NCBI GenBank assembly: GCA_947486785.1
Contig: CANKUU010000017.1
Coordinates: forward strand, 17,078-81,077
Reading direction: 5' to 3'
Source of the DNA: an uncultured Flavobacteriaceae bacterium
GTDB taxonomy: Bacteria; Bacteroidota; Bacteroidia; Flavobacteriales; Flavobacteriaceae
Length of the DNA stretch: 64,000 nt
Shown here: one piece after another, positions 47,054 to 56,391 of the stretch
Layout of the letters: each line of letters opens with the position of its first letter
Position numbering within the stretch: position 1 is the first letter of the stretch
Program-made: the position numbers and the translations under genes
The notes under the pieces: generated by a model
What the model was told of the DNA's origin: nothing
The model's input: the letters and a program-made list of their open reading frames with translations, nothing else
Database searches by the model: none

Positions 47054-47492
47054 TGGTGTTTTTTGCTGTTGTGTATCAATTTTTTATGCTAAAGTAGTCA
47101 AGTAAAAAGAAATGGAAAAATTTCGAAAATTTATTAGGTAAACCATAACGATAAATCAGTTTTATAGTAAGAAATGGGAAAAGAAAGTAAAAAGTATTTG
47201 CAATAACTATTTGAGAAGTAGCTCATAGAGCACATCAGAATTTAAACGGTAATGCATCTAATAATTAGGGTTTAGAGGGTCATTTTTTAAGCTGCCTTAT
47301 GCCAGTAGAGCAGCTGTGAGGCAAGAACTTTAAACACATGATTACCACCATTGAATTTTTTTTTCCTTTGAAATGTTATGAAGAACTTTTATCCAAAATA
47401 AGCATAAATGCAATTTTAAGCGTAGGGTTTAACGGTGTAAATCGTAGATGAATATGGCTTTGCCTATAGGTGTTTTCAAAGATTTAAAATTG
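47054..47492. other. intergenic, no gene recognised
   Basis: About 440 bases upstream of the membrane protein gene; no gene or IS remnant recognised. Confidence 0.5.
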
Positions 47493-47528
47493 AAATGCCC
47501 TATATGGTTAAAACCATATAGGGCATTT
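47493..47528. terminator. strong perfect-hairpin terminator
   Basis: A perfect 17-bp stem (AAATGCCCTATATGGTT and its complement) with a two-base loop, bounded by T and A runs. It follows the minus-strand lipoprotein gene ending at 47563. Confidence 0.8.
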
Positions 47529-47562
47529 ATTTTAGAGCAAAGAAAGTGTTGCTAATTTTAAT

Positions 47563-48117
47563 CTATTGTACCTCTACATTAAATGTTGTTGTAAAATCAG
47601 TTTCCCCACCTGCATCGTTAAGACCTGTATTTGGTTTAGTAGGTTCGTGGCGCAATGTAAACGTTAATGTTCCTGAACTTACTTCACCAGCTGTAAGGGT
47701 AAATTCTGTGCCTAACGGATTTTCATTAGTATCAAAGTTGCTGTATTCCGTTGTTACATCCAATCCATCACCACTAGTGTAGAAAAATTGGTGATCTAAA
47801 CTTTCTTCTTCAACTTCTTCGGTAATATTTTCTGGAGGACTTACTGTTTCGTTTTGTAGAATGATTGCACCATTATAGGTGACACCAGTTGCTAAATTTT
47901 GTGAAACAGCTACGACGGGCGGATTTGGCCCATCACCATCTAAATCACGAGTTTCCATGGTAATTGGTGTTCCGCCACCGGTAGGTGTTAGGGTAACCTT
48001 TAATGTAGTGATCACTTCTTCTTCGTTTACTGGCGCCGGTGCGTCGTCATCATTTGAACACGATGCGAACAATACTGTTGCAAAAATTGCAAATGCTAAT
48101 AAATTTAAGTTTTTCAT
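47563..48117 (-). CDS. lipoprotein linked to a TonB-dependent receptor
   Basis: A 184-residue lipoprotein: signal MKNLNLLAFAIFATVLFASC (Cys20), an acidic linker, and a beta-sandwich-like domain (VTLTPTGGGTPITMETRDLD, TYNGAIILQNE, ITEEVEEESLDHQFFY, LTAGEVSSGTLTFTLRHEP, and a terminal FNVEVQ strand). I recall similar flavobacterial proteins annotated as type 1 periplasmic binding fold proteins next to TonB receptors. It lies 20 bp downstream of the receptor gene, so the two are co-transcribed; it may be a surface ligand-capture partner. Confidence 0.75.
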   Translation of the reverse strand: MKNLNLLAFAIFATVLFASCSNDDDAPAPVNEEEVITTLKVTLTPTGGGTPITMETRDLDGDGPNPPVVAVSQNLATGVTYNGAIILQNETVSPPENITEEVEEESLDHQFFYTSGDGLDVTTEYSNFDTNENPLGTEFTLTAGEVSSGTLTFTLRHEPTKPNTGLNDAGGETDFTTTFNVEVQ

Positions 48118-48137
48118 TTTTCTGTTGATTTTAAATA

Positions 48138-50537
48138 TTAATATTTGAGTTTGAGATTTAATGAAAAGTTTCGGCCTAAATCGTCTGCATAATAGCGTAG
48201 TCGGTTCAGGTAATTTCGATATGATGTGTTGAATATATTGGTGATTTTAAAACCTATCGTGAGTGTTGATTTTTTGGTAGCCTTAAAATCTATGTTTGAA
48301 TTAAAGTTTAGTAAATGGTATGCATTTGGCGGTGTACTTAGATCAATAATTTCCATCGTTTCGGTTTCTGGTATAAACACTTCAAAATTGTTATTTGGAT
48401 ATTCGTTTTGGCGAAACAAATACTCACTTTCTAAAGCCAACCGAAGATTTTTGAAATTGGGATTATGATACACAATTTCGTTTTTGGTATTTATCGGTGG
48501 CATACTTATCAATGGTTCATCACTTGTACGGTCATATCCTTTTACTAGTGAGACTTGATTATTGAAACGGAAGTTTTTAGCAAAGGAATAAGATGCATCA
48601 AAATCTACACCTAAAAGTTGGGCGTTTGTCTGTCTGTATTCCCACACTTGAAAATTACCTCTAACCGTTTGTTGAATTTCTGTGGGTTCGATAACGATAA
48701 AGTTATTAATGGTATTTACAAAGGGACTTACTGAAAAATTGAAGATTTCATTGTTCCTTTGAAACGTTAAGGCAATTTTATGACCAATTTCTGATTTAAA
48801 CTGTAAATCTCCCAATTCGATACGCGATGCCGAATGGTGCAAACCTTCACTAAAAAGTTCGGATGAATTGGGCGCTCGTGATGCGATTGAATAGTTGAAA
48901 AACACTTTATATTTATCATTAAAAGCGTATGTGGCACCTATGGTTGATGAAGCGTTATAAAAATTAAGTTGCGGATTGGTCAAAACTTGGTTACCCAATT
49001 CTTCTACTATAATTTCAGGAAAGAGTTGGTCATAGTTACGAGATTCCCAAAAAGAGGTGCGATAAAATTTAAAAACATTCATCTTATTATAATCAAATCG
49101 TGCGCCTCCTTCCAAAAGTAATTTGTCGTTCAATCGATAATCTGCACTAGCATAAATGCCTAAATCGTATTTGTCATAATCTGGTATCAACCTACGTACT
49201 CCAGTATTTGGGTTTGCAAAATTGTTTTGATGCCTAGCCATTAGACCAGATTTTAGGTTTACTTCATCTGTTAAATGAGAAACCAAATCAAGCATTAAAG
49301 TATGTGTATCCAATTTTAAGTCTAACGAAGCGTTGTTTTTATCTGCTCCACGTCTAATATCAAACTCTAAACGATTGTTTCGTTGAAAGTCATATTGAAG
49401 ACTCAATTTTCCGAAGCCATCAAAATTTTTAAAGCCTTTTATTCGTGCTAAATGGTGTGTAACATCTTGTTTAGGTGCAATGATATCGTAGGTGAAGTCA
49501 TTTATTACTAAAGGTTGGTTACTATTAATTGCCCGAATTTGGTCTTGAGCACCCCCCAAGTGGGATGCTCTTAAAATGCCTATTTCATTTTTAAAGATTG
49601 AATAATAAGCTTCAATTCCATAATCAAACCTATTTAGGCCCACTTGCAAAGAGGCATTACGTTCAAAAACTCCTGTATTACTTAAAATATAATCTGGTGT
49701 CTCAAAATCACCAAAACGCTTTAATGTTCCTTGTAATGTTACGTACCAACCGTTTTGATAGCTTTTGGTTAATTTTGATGTGAGGCTAGCCCCACGTCCA
49801 TTACTTGCTCCGGTAAGTAAGGTTTTACCGTAAAGACTATCTTTAACAGGAATTTTTGAAGCTTCTGCCACAATAACACCCCCCACGGCATCGCCACTAT
49901 ATTGTAATGCTCCAGCTCCTTTTATTAAGGTTAAATTTCCTTCGGAATTAACATCAACATTTGGTGCGTGTTCCGATCCCCATTCTTGGTCTTCCATACG
50001 AACGCCATTGTTGATGATAACTACACGACTACTGTGCAGCCCATTAATCAAAGGTTTTACAACGGTGTTTCCGGTATTTAAGGATGAAACACCGCTCAAA
50101 CTGTTTAGCGCATCACCAAGTGTACCACTACTAAAACGTTCTAATTCTTCTTTTGAGATTCTGTTTTCAAGTATTGTTTTAGACTTGTTGTTAAAAGCTT
50201 TTCCTACGACAGTAATTTGGTTTAATTCTTCCAAATGGTGTTCGAGTTTAATATTTTTAGTAGTGTTACCAGACACTTTTACCGAAAACCCTTTGGTAAG
50301 ACAATATGGATGTGATACTTGTATATTGTAAGTATCATCGCATAGATTTGTAATGGTGAATTTTCCATTCAGGTCAGTATCTACAGCTTGTTCAATACCT
50401 GCAACAATGAGTGTAGCTCCTATGAGTAAAGAGCCGTCGTGAAGGTCGGTTACTGTACCAGAAAGTGTATTATCGCAATTCTGCGAAAAAGATGTAATAC
50501 TGCATAGTAGCAATATCAATAGGGTATATGAGCGCAT
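48138..50537 (-). CDS. TonB-dependent receptor with carboxypeptidase-like N-terminal domain
   Basis: A 799-residue outer-membrane receptor. Signal peptide (LLILLLCSITSFSQ), an N-terminal carboxypeptidase-D regulatory-like domain (about residues 25-105; GTVTDLHDGSLLIGATLIVAG), a plug domain (about 115-230; GVSSLNTGNTVVKPLINGLH), then a 22-stranded-type barrel ending in an aromatic residue (LKLKY). It resembles ZnuD/FecA-like single receptors rather than SusC. Neighbouring His/Cys-rich and lipoprotein genes suggest a metal or metal-chelate substrate; powering would come from an ExbB/ExbD complex such as the one at 6.7-9.1 kb. Confidence 0.9.
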   Translation of the reverse strand: MRSYTLLILLLCSITSFSQNCDNTLSGTVTDLHDGSLLIGATLIVAGIEQAVDTDLNGKFTITNLCDDTYNIQVSHPYCLTKGFSVKVSGNTTKNIKLEHHLEELNQITVVGKAFNNKSKTILENRISKEELERFSSGTLGDALNSLSGVSSLNTGNTVVKPLINGLHSSRVVIINNGVRMEDQEWGSEHAPNVDVNSEGNLTLIKGAGALQYSGDAVGGVIVAEASKIPVKDSLYGKTLLTGASNGRGASLTSKLTKSYQNGWYVTLQGTLKRFGDFETPDYILSNTGVFERNASLQVGLNRFDYGIEAYYSIFKNEIGILRASHLGGAQDQIRAINSNQPLVINDFTYDIIAPKQDVTHHLARIKGFKNFDGFGKLSLQYDFQRNNRLEFDIRRGADKNNASLDLKLDTHTLMLDLVSHLTDEVNLKSGLMARHQNNFANPNTGVRRLIPDYDKYDLGIYASADYRLNDKLLLEGGARFDYNKMNVFKFYRTSFWESRNYDQLFPEIIVEELGNQVLTNPQLNFYNASSTIGATYAFNDKYKVFFNYSIASRAPNSSELFSEGLHHSASRIELGDLQFKSEIGHKIALTFQRNNEIFNFSVSPFVNTINNFIVIEPTEIQQTVRGNFQVWEYRQTNAQLLGVDFDASYSFAKNFRFNNQVSLVKGYDRTSDEPLISMPPINTKNEIVYHNPNFKNLRLALESEYLFRQNEYPNNNFEVFIPETETMEIIDLSTPPNAYHLLNFNSNIDFKATKKSTLTIGFKITNIFNTSYRNYLNRLRYYADDLGRNFSLNLKLKY

Positions 50538-50575
50538 GAAAATTCTTAATTAACATAATAAAAAGAGTTTGTTTG

Positions 50576-50905
50576 TTAAGAAAAAATAGGGGGTGCGCGA
50601 AGCTGAGTATTTGTTAATTTATTAGAATTAAACAGTAAAGAAGTAAAGTTTACTTCATTTTTTTGAGGAATTTTTGAAAGTAATAAGTTAGGGTATTCAG
50701 CTATATCGTAGTTAAAAGAAGCCAAATTAAAATGACATATATCACATTTTACAACTGATTTATGTACATGAGTAGTGCTGTCATTGCAAGTGATATGGTC
50801 GTGACCTTCGAACATATGGATAAAATCAATGGCAGTAGGCAACATTAAAGCTACTAAGAGCAATAATGCGGCTATAATTTTGCCAAATTGTTTTTTTAAA
50901 TCCAT
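50576..50905 (-). CDS. small His/Cys-rich secreted protein upstream of the TonB receptor
   Basis: A 109-residue protein with an N-terminal hydrophobic signal or anchor (IIAALLLLVALMLPTAIDFI) and then a metal-ligand-rich segment: HMFEGHDHITCNDSTTHVHK followed by VVKCDICHF. Eight to nine His/Cys residues within about 35 positions strongly suggest Zn, Cu or a similar metal. The pattern resembles small proteins found with predicted zinc or copper TonB receptors in Flavobacteriia. It is first in the three-gene operon (this protein, TonB receptor, lipoprotein); spacing to the receptor is 38 bp. Confidence 0.8.
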   Translation of the reverse strand: MDLKKQFGKIIAALLLLVALMLPTAIDFIHMFEGHDHITCNDSTTHVHKSVVKCDICHFNLASFNYDIAEYPNLLLSKIPQKNEVNFTSLLFNSNKLTNTQLRAPPIFS

Positions 50906-51909
50906 TTTTTTTCTCAGTATAAGGTCAAAATTAAAGAATTATTTTTGTTTTAAGCTAATAAATTTGTGATAGTTGCTAATCTCTTTTTAGGCTTCTCCAA
51001 AAATAATATCGTTAAAAATAGGGAAGTACCAACTTTAAATTGAACCTGCCAAAGCTAAAATATAGCAAGTTTAACGCGAGTCAAATTATTAGGGCTCTAA
51101 TAGCGTATTAAGGAATGAAGGTCTGTTGGTACTAATGCAAGAGAATTGAGTACTACACAAAGGTGTATTTTACTACTGCGGCAATAGGTATTTTGGTATG
51201 TACCAGCAGGAGCTCAAATGATTAAAGGAATGCGAACATGATAACAGATAGTTTAAAACAGATAAATGCTGATGTTAGTCCGAATATCAAATGCTAACGG
51301 GCATACTTTTTAAAAGGTTCTAAGGCCTTACTAAAAGAGAGTTTGGTTAAAGTATCTCATTAAAAATATGTATTCCAATCGTGCAATCGTGAGGTGTTGT
51401 AGGCCTCACGAATGCTGTGCGTTGGTGTTCTAGCAAAAAGGACGGAAGCAAGTTTTTGATAAGCTTACCAAGTTGGCAGCAGCCTATCCTACTCTCGTTT
51501 TGATGCGTATGATCATAAACGGTTGTTAAGGGCTAAATAAAAACTGAAAGCCCCTAATTAGCCGTGTTGTGTAATATTAAGCTCAGTCTTAGGGGCAAAC
51601 ACAAGAAGTATTTGTTAAAACTCATAAGCCAATCTTTAAAGGGATCTACTTAAATTGGAGTATATATTTTATAAGCGATGCTTTTGAGAGATGTACGTAA
51701 GCTACATGTATTTAATAGGATAGAGGACTAAAACGTGAAACTGTTATAATCAATGTCTATTATTTTAGGCATCCACATAAGTTTCTTGGTAATATATCGC
51801 CTAAAGAATATGCGCCCAGGTTTAAAAAAGAGTTTAGCTTCTTCATTAAACTTGAGCTCGATAAACACTTGTCAAAGCAATAAACTATACATGCTGTTGT
51901 GGCTAGTAC
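50906..51909. other. gene-poor region, possible highly decayed sequence
   Basis: About 1 kb without an intact gene. Between 51400 and 51700 one plus-strand frame reads QKGRKQVFDKLTKLAAAYPT and later AQS and GQTQEVFVKTHKPIFKG with stops between, which looks like a decayed coding region. I cannot identify its family. Confidence 0.4.
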
Positions 51910-53127
51910 TTATTCATCAGTTAATAATTTGTCAATGGAATAATATCCAGATAGGATAGCTCCTGGCACTCCCATTTGACGGTAGGGGTCATTGATTTCT
52001 CCAGCGAAATACACCTTGTTTTTCAAGGGAATATTTAACTGTTTTAGATTAGATTTTTCTTCTTCAAAGGGTTGCGTCCAAGTGCCTTTGGTAAATTCAT
52101 GTTTACCCCAGTTTTCTAGTACATATTCGCCAGTAAAAGATTTAGAGGCAGCACCATCGAACATGATATCCAATTCCTTTATTGCTGCATCTACTATTTT
52201 TTGGTCAGAACCCAAATTATAATATTTCTCTACAGTATTTCCTGAGACTAAAAGTCCAAAAATATTAGATTGAGTATCTTTTTTAAAGGCAACATCATAA
52301 AATACTTTTTCTCCTGATTCAACTTCGCAGTTAATGGCGTCAGGATAAAACTTAGTATTAAAATTCATCATTAACTTTAACCCAGGAAGAAAGGTAATGG
52401 CGTTTATTGCCATTTTCTTTTCCTGAGGTAAAGCGGGAATAAAGGTAATCGCATTGGATTTTAAAACACCAATAGAAACGGTCGTTAAAACCTTATCGGC
52501 TTTAAGAATTTGTCCGTTTTTTAACTCAACAACTACTTGGTGGTCTGAATAGTCAATTTTGGTAACTATTGAATTGTACTTAATCTTATCCTTTACCTCA
52601 GTTGCAAAATGTTCATCTACAAAATCATACCACGTAGAATTTTTAAACTTCGATTCTGGCATAAAATTGTAATTAAAATCTAACTTAGCCTTAGAAACCT
52701 CTTCCAAGGTTTTACCATTCCAAGTGTAAGCTTTCTCTAAATGATAGGGTATTAGATCTTCATCTATTTCTTCTCCTTTTTTGCCTTTTATTTTGTTTAG
52801 AACCAAGGGGTTGCTATGTAACCATTCTGCACCAATATCAATGGGGAAATCAGCAAGCGTCGTGTTTTTCTTTAACCTTCCTCCATATCTATCTGTTGCT
52901 TCTAAAATAATAAAATCAATACCATTTTTTTGTAAAATTTTTGCAGCAGCCAAACCAGATGCTCCTGCTCCTATAACTATGACTTTACCGTTATAATCAT
53001 AAGTTTTATCTAGGGCGGTTTTATTTGGAATTTTGTTTTTTGCGCGAGCAGCCCAATTAAAACAACTTGATAGGCTACTTGCCATTAAAATGAAAGAAAT
53101 AAATACTATGTATTGGTGCAGTTTCAT
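51910..53127 (-). CDS. FAD-dependent monoamine oxidase-like amine oxidoreductase
   Basis: A 405-residue flavoprotein of the flavin amine oxidase family. A possible lipobox (SLSSC, Cys22) suggests envelope anchoring. The FAD dinucleotide fold is VIVIGAGASGLAAAKILQKN at about residues 50-70, followed by LEATDRYGGRL. The C-terminal FAD motif is VYFAGEINDPYRQMGVPGAI. Substrate unknown. The Crp/Fnr gene lies 73 bp upstream on the same strand, with a palindrome TGACA-N2-TGTCA in between; the regulator probably controls this gene. Confidence 0.88.
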   Translation of the reverse strand: MKLHQYIVFISFILMASSLSSCFNWAARAKNKIPNKTALDKTYDYNGKVIVIGAGASGLAAAKILQKNGIDFIILEATDRYGGRLKKNTTLADFPIDIGAEWLHSNPLVLNKIKGKKGEEIDEDLIPYHLEKAYTWNGKTLEEVSKAKLDFNYNFMPESKFKNSTWYDFVDEHFATEVKDKIKYNSIVTKIDYSDHQVVVELKNGQILKADKVLTTVSIGVLKSNAITFIPALPQEKKMAINAITFLPGLKLMMNFNTKFYPDAINCEVESGEKVFYDVAFKKDTQSNIFGLLVSGNTVEKYYNLGSDQKIVDAAIKELDIMFDGAASKSFTGEYVLENWGKHEFTKGTWTQPFEEEKSNLKQLNIPLKNKVYFAGEINDPYRQMGVPGAILSGYYSIDKLLTDE

Positions 53128-53183
53128 AAAAAGTGAAATTAAATTGTACCTGCAAAAATAAAGCGTGCTTTACTGAAAGCATT

Positions 53184-53195
53184 TGACAAATGTCA
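53184..53195. promoter_or_regulatory. Crp/Fnr-like operator palindrome
   Basis: TGACAAATGTCA: five-base inverted arms TGACA/TGTCA separated by two bases. It lies 57-68 bases upstream of the amine oxidase start and just after the Crp/Fnr-type regulator gene. A TAnnTTTG-like box (TATTTTTG, minus strand, about 53154-53161) lies nearer the start. Confidence 0.5.
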
Positions 53196-53200
53196 CAAAA

Positions 53201-53653
53201 TCACTTACTCCTTCGAATCCTACTCAATGTTTCACGACTTATACCTAAAAAAGAAGCAATATCTGTGAGAGATACCTTTTGCAATACTTCTGGTGCCACC
53301 GTAATTAGAGCATCATATCGTTCTTCACTAGACATGAACTGAAGTTGATATATTCTATCTTCTAGAAATTCGGCATGTTCAGTTATCAAAACATTTATGA
53401 CATGACTAACATCAATGTATAAATTAGCTAAGTCTTTGATTGCCTTTGTGTTGAATTGAATTAATTCTGAATCTTCCAGCAGCTCTATAGTTTCGTTGGA
53501 AGCTTGACCTTCGAGAGTTTTAATCGTTGCAACAGTTTCATAATCGAAGGCGAACCACATGCATACTTCTTTTGAGTCTTTTAAGTAATATGATTTAACA
53601 CCTCCATTTAAAATCAAATAAAAATAGTTATGATGTTTACCTTCAGAAATCAA
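53201..53653 (-). CDS. Crp/Fnr family regulator, 5' end apparently frameshifted
   Basis: The intact frame gives 150 residues from a TTG at 53653: the end of a cyclic-nucleotide-binding-like domain (NYFYLILNGGVKSYYLKDS) and the C-terminal helix-turn-helix (KVSLTDIASFLGISRETLSRI). The family is normally about 190 residues. Upstream, the same frame continues backwards through family-like sequence (FPNLSETSLDLFVENARYLK) but ends at a stop in an A8 run at about 53752-53759. Adding one base to that run joins it to an ATG at 53769 (MNRSILKKK) and gives a 189-residue protein. Confidence 0.85.
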   Translation of the reverse strand: MISEGKHHNYFYLILNGGVKSYYLKDSKEVCMWFAFDYETVATIKTLEGQASNETIELLEDSELIQFNTKAIKDLANLYIDVSHVINVLITEHAEFLEDRIYQLQFMSSEERYDALITVAPEVLQKVSLTDIASFLGISRETLSRIRRSK

Positions 53654-53769
53654 TTTTGTTCCCTTTTTTTGTTTTAAATACCTTGCGTTTTCTACGAATA
53701 AGTCCAGAGAAGTTTCGCTAAGATTGGGGAAGAGTGAACTTACTTTTTTTTAAGGATTGATCTATTCAT

Positions 53770-54464
53770 TTAGTTCCATTTGGCTACCGGTCTCGGTTAT
53801 GACTGGCTTAAAACTTAACTTTGCTAGTGCACACGAAACTTAAAATTCGCGCAAACTTTCTTAAGCAAGCTTGTAGCAAGCTATAAGTTTTATATTTAGT
53901 TACTGTGCTACTAATTTTTGGCGAAATTACCGTTTTTGCTTGACTTTTGTTTTACAGCGAAAAAAGGCTTGCCAAGAAGAGCTGTTCGACCATTTTTAGT
54001 TAAACTAAGGTGTAACTAAGAGCAATATACAGGCATTTAAAAAGGAATTTTAGATTTGCATTTTATTTAAAAGCTTTCTACAGAATAGTATAAAAAGAGG
54101 GGCTGTATTGTCTTGAAATATGTTGTAGACAAGGAGTATAGTAGCGGTGAGCACTATACATTTTTGGAGACCCTAGTAAACCGGTCAATATAGTGATGCA
54201 TCTCTTGAAATGACCTATAATCTTATTAAAATATCTCAAATTTGAATATAAAAGTTTAAAAAGTGAAGCAGATAGTTCGCTTTCAAGTTTTTGGCAAAAA
54301 AATAATCTATGACTTGTTTTTAGCTCTATTTAGCTACTGAAAATTGATGATTAAAACTTATTCGGTAAAAAAAAAGCCCCTTAAAGAGGCTTATAATAAT
54401 CTGTGTTCGTATTAAATAAGAGTTTGTGTAAGGGGGTTACCATTTTTTGATACCGTTTTTAAAC
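53770..54464. other. intergenic, no gene recognised; holds one terminator
   Basis: About 690 bases with stops in all frames. The only clear structure is the hairpin at 54366-54391. The promoter of the Crp/Fnr gene should lie just after 53770. Confidence 0.5.
54366..54391 (-). terminator. intrinsic terminator of the small membrane protein gene
   Basis: AAGCC pairs with GGCTT over a CCTTAAAGA loop; on the minus strand it is followed by a run of T. It lies about 75 bases after the stop codon. Confidence 0.7.
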
Positions 54465-54767
54465 TTATGCAACGCTAAGTGCTGCAACTCCAAGGGCTCC
54501 GAAAACAAGAATCAATAAAATAATTCCAATTAAAGAAATTACAAGTCCCGCAATTGATAATCCTTTGGGAGATTTAAAAACTCCTATAAAAGACAAGATA
54601 AGTCCTAAAACCCAGATAATCCAACCTAAAACTGGAATCCACCCGAGAAACAGAGCTATTAAAGCAAGAACAAATCCAGCCGTTCCAATTCCGTTTGATT
54701 TTTTTTCGTCTTGATTTATAATAATCGTTTGTCCTGCACTTTCTGGATTAGTGTTTTTTTCTGTCAT
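54465..54767 (-). CDS. small two-to-three-helix membrane protein, DUF4190-like
   Basis: About 100 residues from the ATG at 54767 (MTEKNTNPESAG); the frame also extends to a TTG at 54776. A hydrophilic Asn/Lys/Glu N-terminus is followed by GIGTAGFVLALIALFLGWIP, a second helix (VLGWIIWVLGLILSFIGVF), a short basic loop SPKG, and a third helix. The pattern fits DUF4190-type small membrane proteins. Function unknown. Confidence 0.75.
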   Translation of the reverse strand: MTEKNTNPESAGQTIIINQDEKKSNGIGTAGFVLALIALFLGWIPVLGWIIWVLGLILSFIGVFKSPKGLSIAGLVISLIGIILLILVFGALGVAALSVA

Positions 54768-55465
54768 TTTTTTCAATTTTAAACTCTAATTATTTATTTG
54801 GATTTGTTGCTTTAAGTTTTTGCTTAGAGCGCACATTGTACACTATTATACCCAAGGTTTTGGCTATGTTTAAATTCAGGTCAAAAGTACAAATAATTTT
54901 AATTTAAGCATTTGATCAAATATTTTTTTTGTTGAATTTTTTCATTTTAAAGCCAAATCAAAAGATTTGGTGATACTGGTAAAAACATGAATTTGAGTAA
55001 AGCCCTAAACCTGCATTAATTGTAGCCTTTGTCAAGGACGGGGCAATTTAAGCTTATGCGCTTTCCGTGAGGGTAATCGTTTTCAAGATGCCATATTCCA
55101 AGTATAAAGGTGAGAACCAAGCAAACAGGGATATGACGGATATTTTTCGGTATACCTACTGCAAATAATTGCGAAATTAGAAGAAGAATTACAAGAAAAT
55201 GAAACCCTAAGCTTAAACAAAAATAAAAACAGCTTCATGGCATAAGGGGTTTCACACCTTGCTCCAATCAAGTTGCAAATACAAGATTAGAACTACGGTT
55301 AATATAAGTGTGAGTTTTTTAGATATTTAAAAACAATAAGTACGCAAAATTATTATGGGCCTGTCTGTATTTACTTGCGAAACGTTAGACTACTAGTTTG
55401 CCTAGTTGTAAATTGTAGTATATAATTAATTTTTAGTTCTTTTATATGGGATGTTTTTAAAGTGA
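54768..55465. other. intergenic, possible decayed sequence
   Basis: About 700 bases. A plus-strand stretch at about 55155-55235 reads LQIIAKLEEELQENETLSLN then KNKNSFMA and a stop, with a vague transposase-like helical look. I cannot identify it. No intact gene is seen. Confidence 0.4.
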
Positions 55466-56386
55466 TTATTCTCTTTTTGCTTTGTGAAGTTGGGCTAAAA
55501 AGTATGAAGTAAATACTTCGCTTCCTTTTTCGTTGAGATGCGAATAATCTGCAAATAAATCGTCGGGCCAATCTTTATGGCTAGTATCTATAAATTGTTG
55601 TTCGTGGCGATGTATTATGGTTTTAATTTTTTTAATATGATTGTTTAAATATGTTTTTTGAACTTGGTTTAATTTTGTGTAATAGCCCTTTCTAAATGGG
55701 CTTTGCACAAAAATTAACCTTATTGAATTAATTTTACAAAAATTAGCAATGCTGTCTAAGTTGGCGTATTGTAAAGGTGCTAAAGGTATTTTGTTAATTT
55801 CTTGTCCATTCCATAGTAGTGTATCAATAACAAGATGCTTAGTGCTTAAGTTTACACCCCCGAATGGATCGTATTTTAAGTAAGTATAAGCGCTTTTGTT
55901 GTTTTTGTATTCTTTTAGTTTTTTAGCATTTTTTATGTTATACCTTAAATCAAAACCTACTTTAGTATAGTTGTTTGTTAAATAAGGATGAATGAGGTTA
56001 AATTTAATTTTACACCATTCATTTTGAAAATCCATGAAGTTACTTGATATAATAATTGACTTTGGTTTGTATACTTTATTAAATATTTTAATTAGCTCAT
56101 AATCATCTGAAATACTTTGGCCCCATGATGCTGTGTTTATATAGCTAGGGTTTACTAATTTAGTTATGATGGCCGAGTTAAGATTGTTTAAAGTCATAGA
56201 AGAGCCTACTGCTAGTACTTCCACAGTTGAGTCTACTTTTTTATTTTTCAAGAAAAGCATTTTGGCATTAAAAGAGATACTGTTTGATAAATTAGGTATT
56301 GAAGTACCGTAAACAAGCAAACATGCTATTAAAGCTGCACAAGGAAGCGCTCCGAAAAGTGTGATGTTTTTTATAAATTTTAGCAT
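55466..56386 (-). CDS. SGNH-hydrolase-like partner of the MBOAT acyltransferase
   Basis: About 306 residues from the ATG at 56386 (MLKFIKNITLFGALPCAAL); the longer frame from 56491 overlaps the MBOAT gene and is rejected. An N-terminal membrane anchor is followed by a periplasmic SGNH-like domain: block I AVGSSMTLNNLN (nucleophile Ser) near residues 57-68 and the C-terminal DYSHLNEKGSEVF (Asp-x-x-His). Such proteins (AlgX/AlgJ/DltD-like) transfer acyl groups delivered by the MBOAT protein to a glycan. It starts 5 bp after the MBOAT stop, so the two form an operon. Confidence 0.78.
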   Translation of the reverse strand: MLKFIKNITLFGALPCAALIACLLVYGTSIPNLSNSISFNAKMLFLKNKKVDSTVEVLAVGSSMTLNNLNSAIITKLVNPSYINTASWGQSISDDYELIKIFNKVYKPKSIIISSNFMDFQNEWCKIKFNLIHPYLTNNYTKVGFDLRYNIKNAKKLKEYKNNKSAYTYLKYDPFGGVNLSTKHLVIDTLLWNGQEINKIPLAPLQYANLDSIANFCKINSIRLIFVQSPFRKGYYTKLNQVQKTYLNNHIKKIKTIIHRHEQQFIDTSHKDWPDDLFADYSHLNEKGSEVFTSYFLAQLHKAKRE

Positions 56387-56391
56387 GAAAT

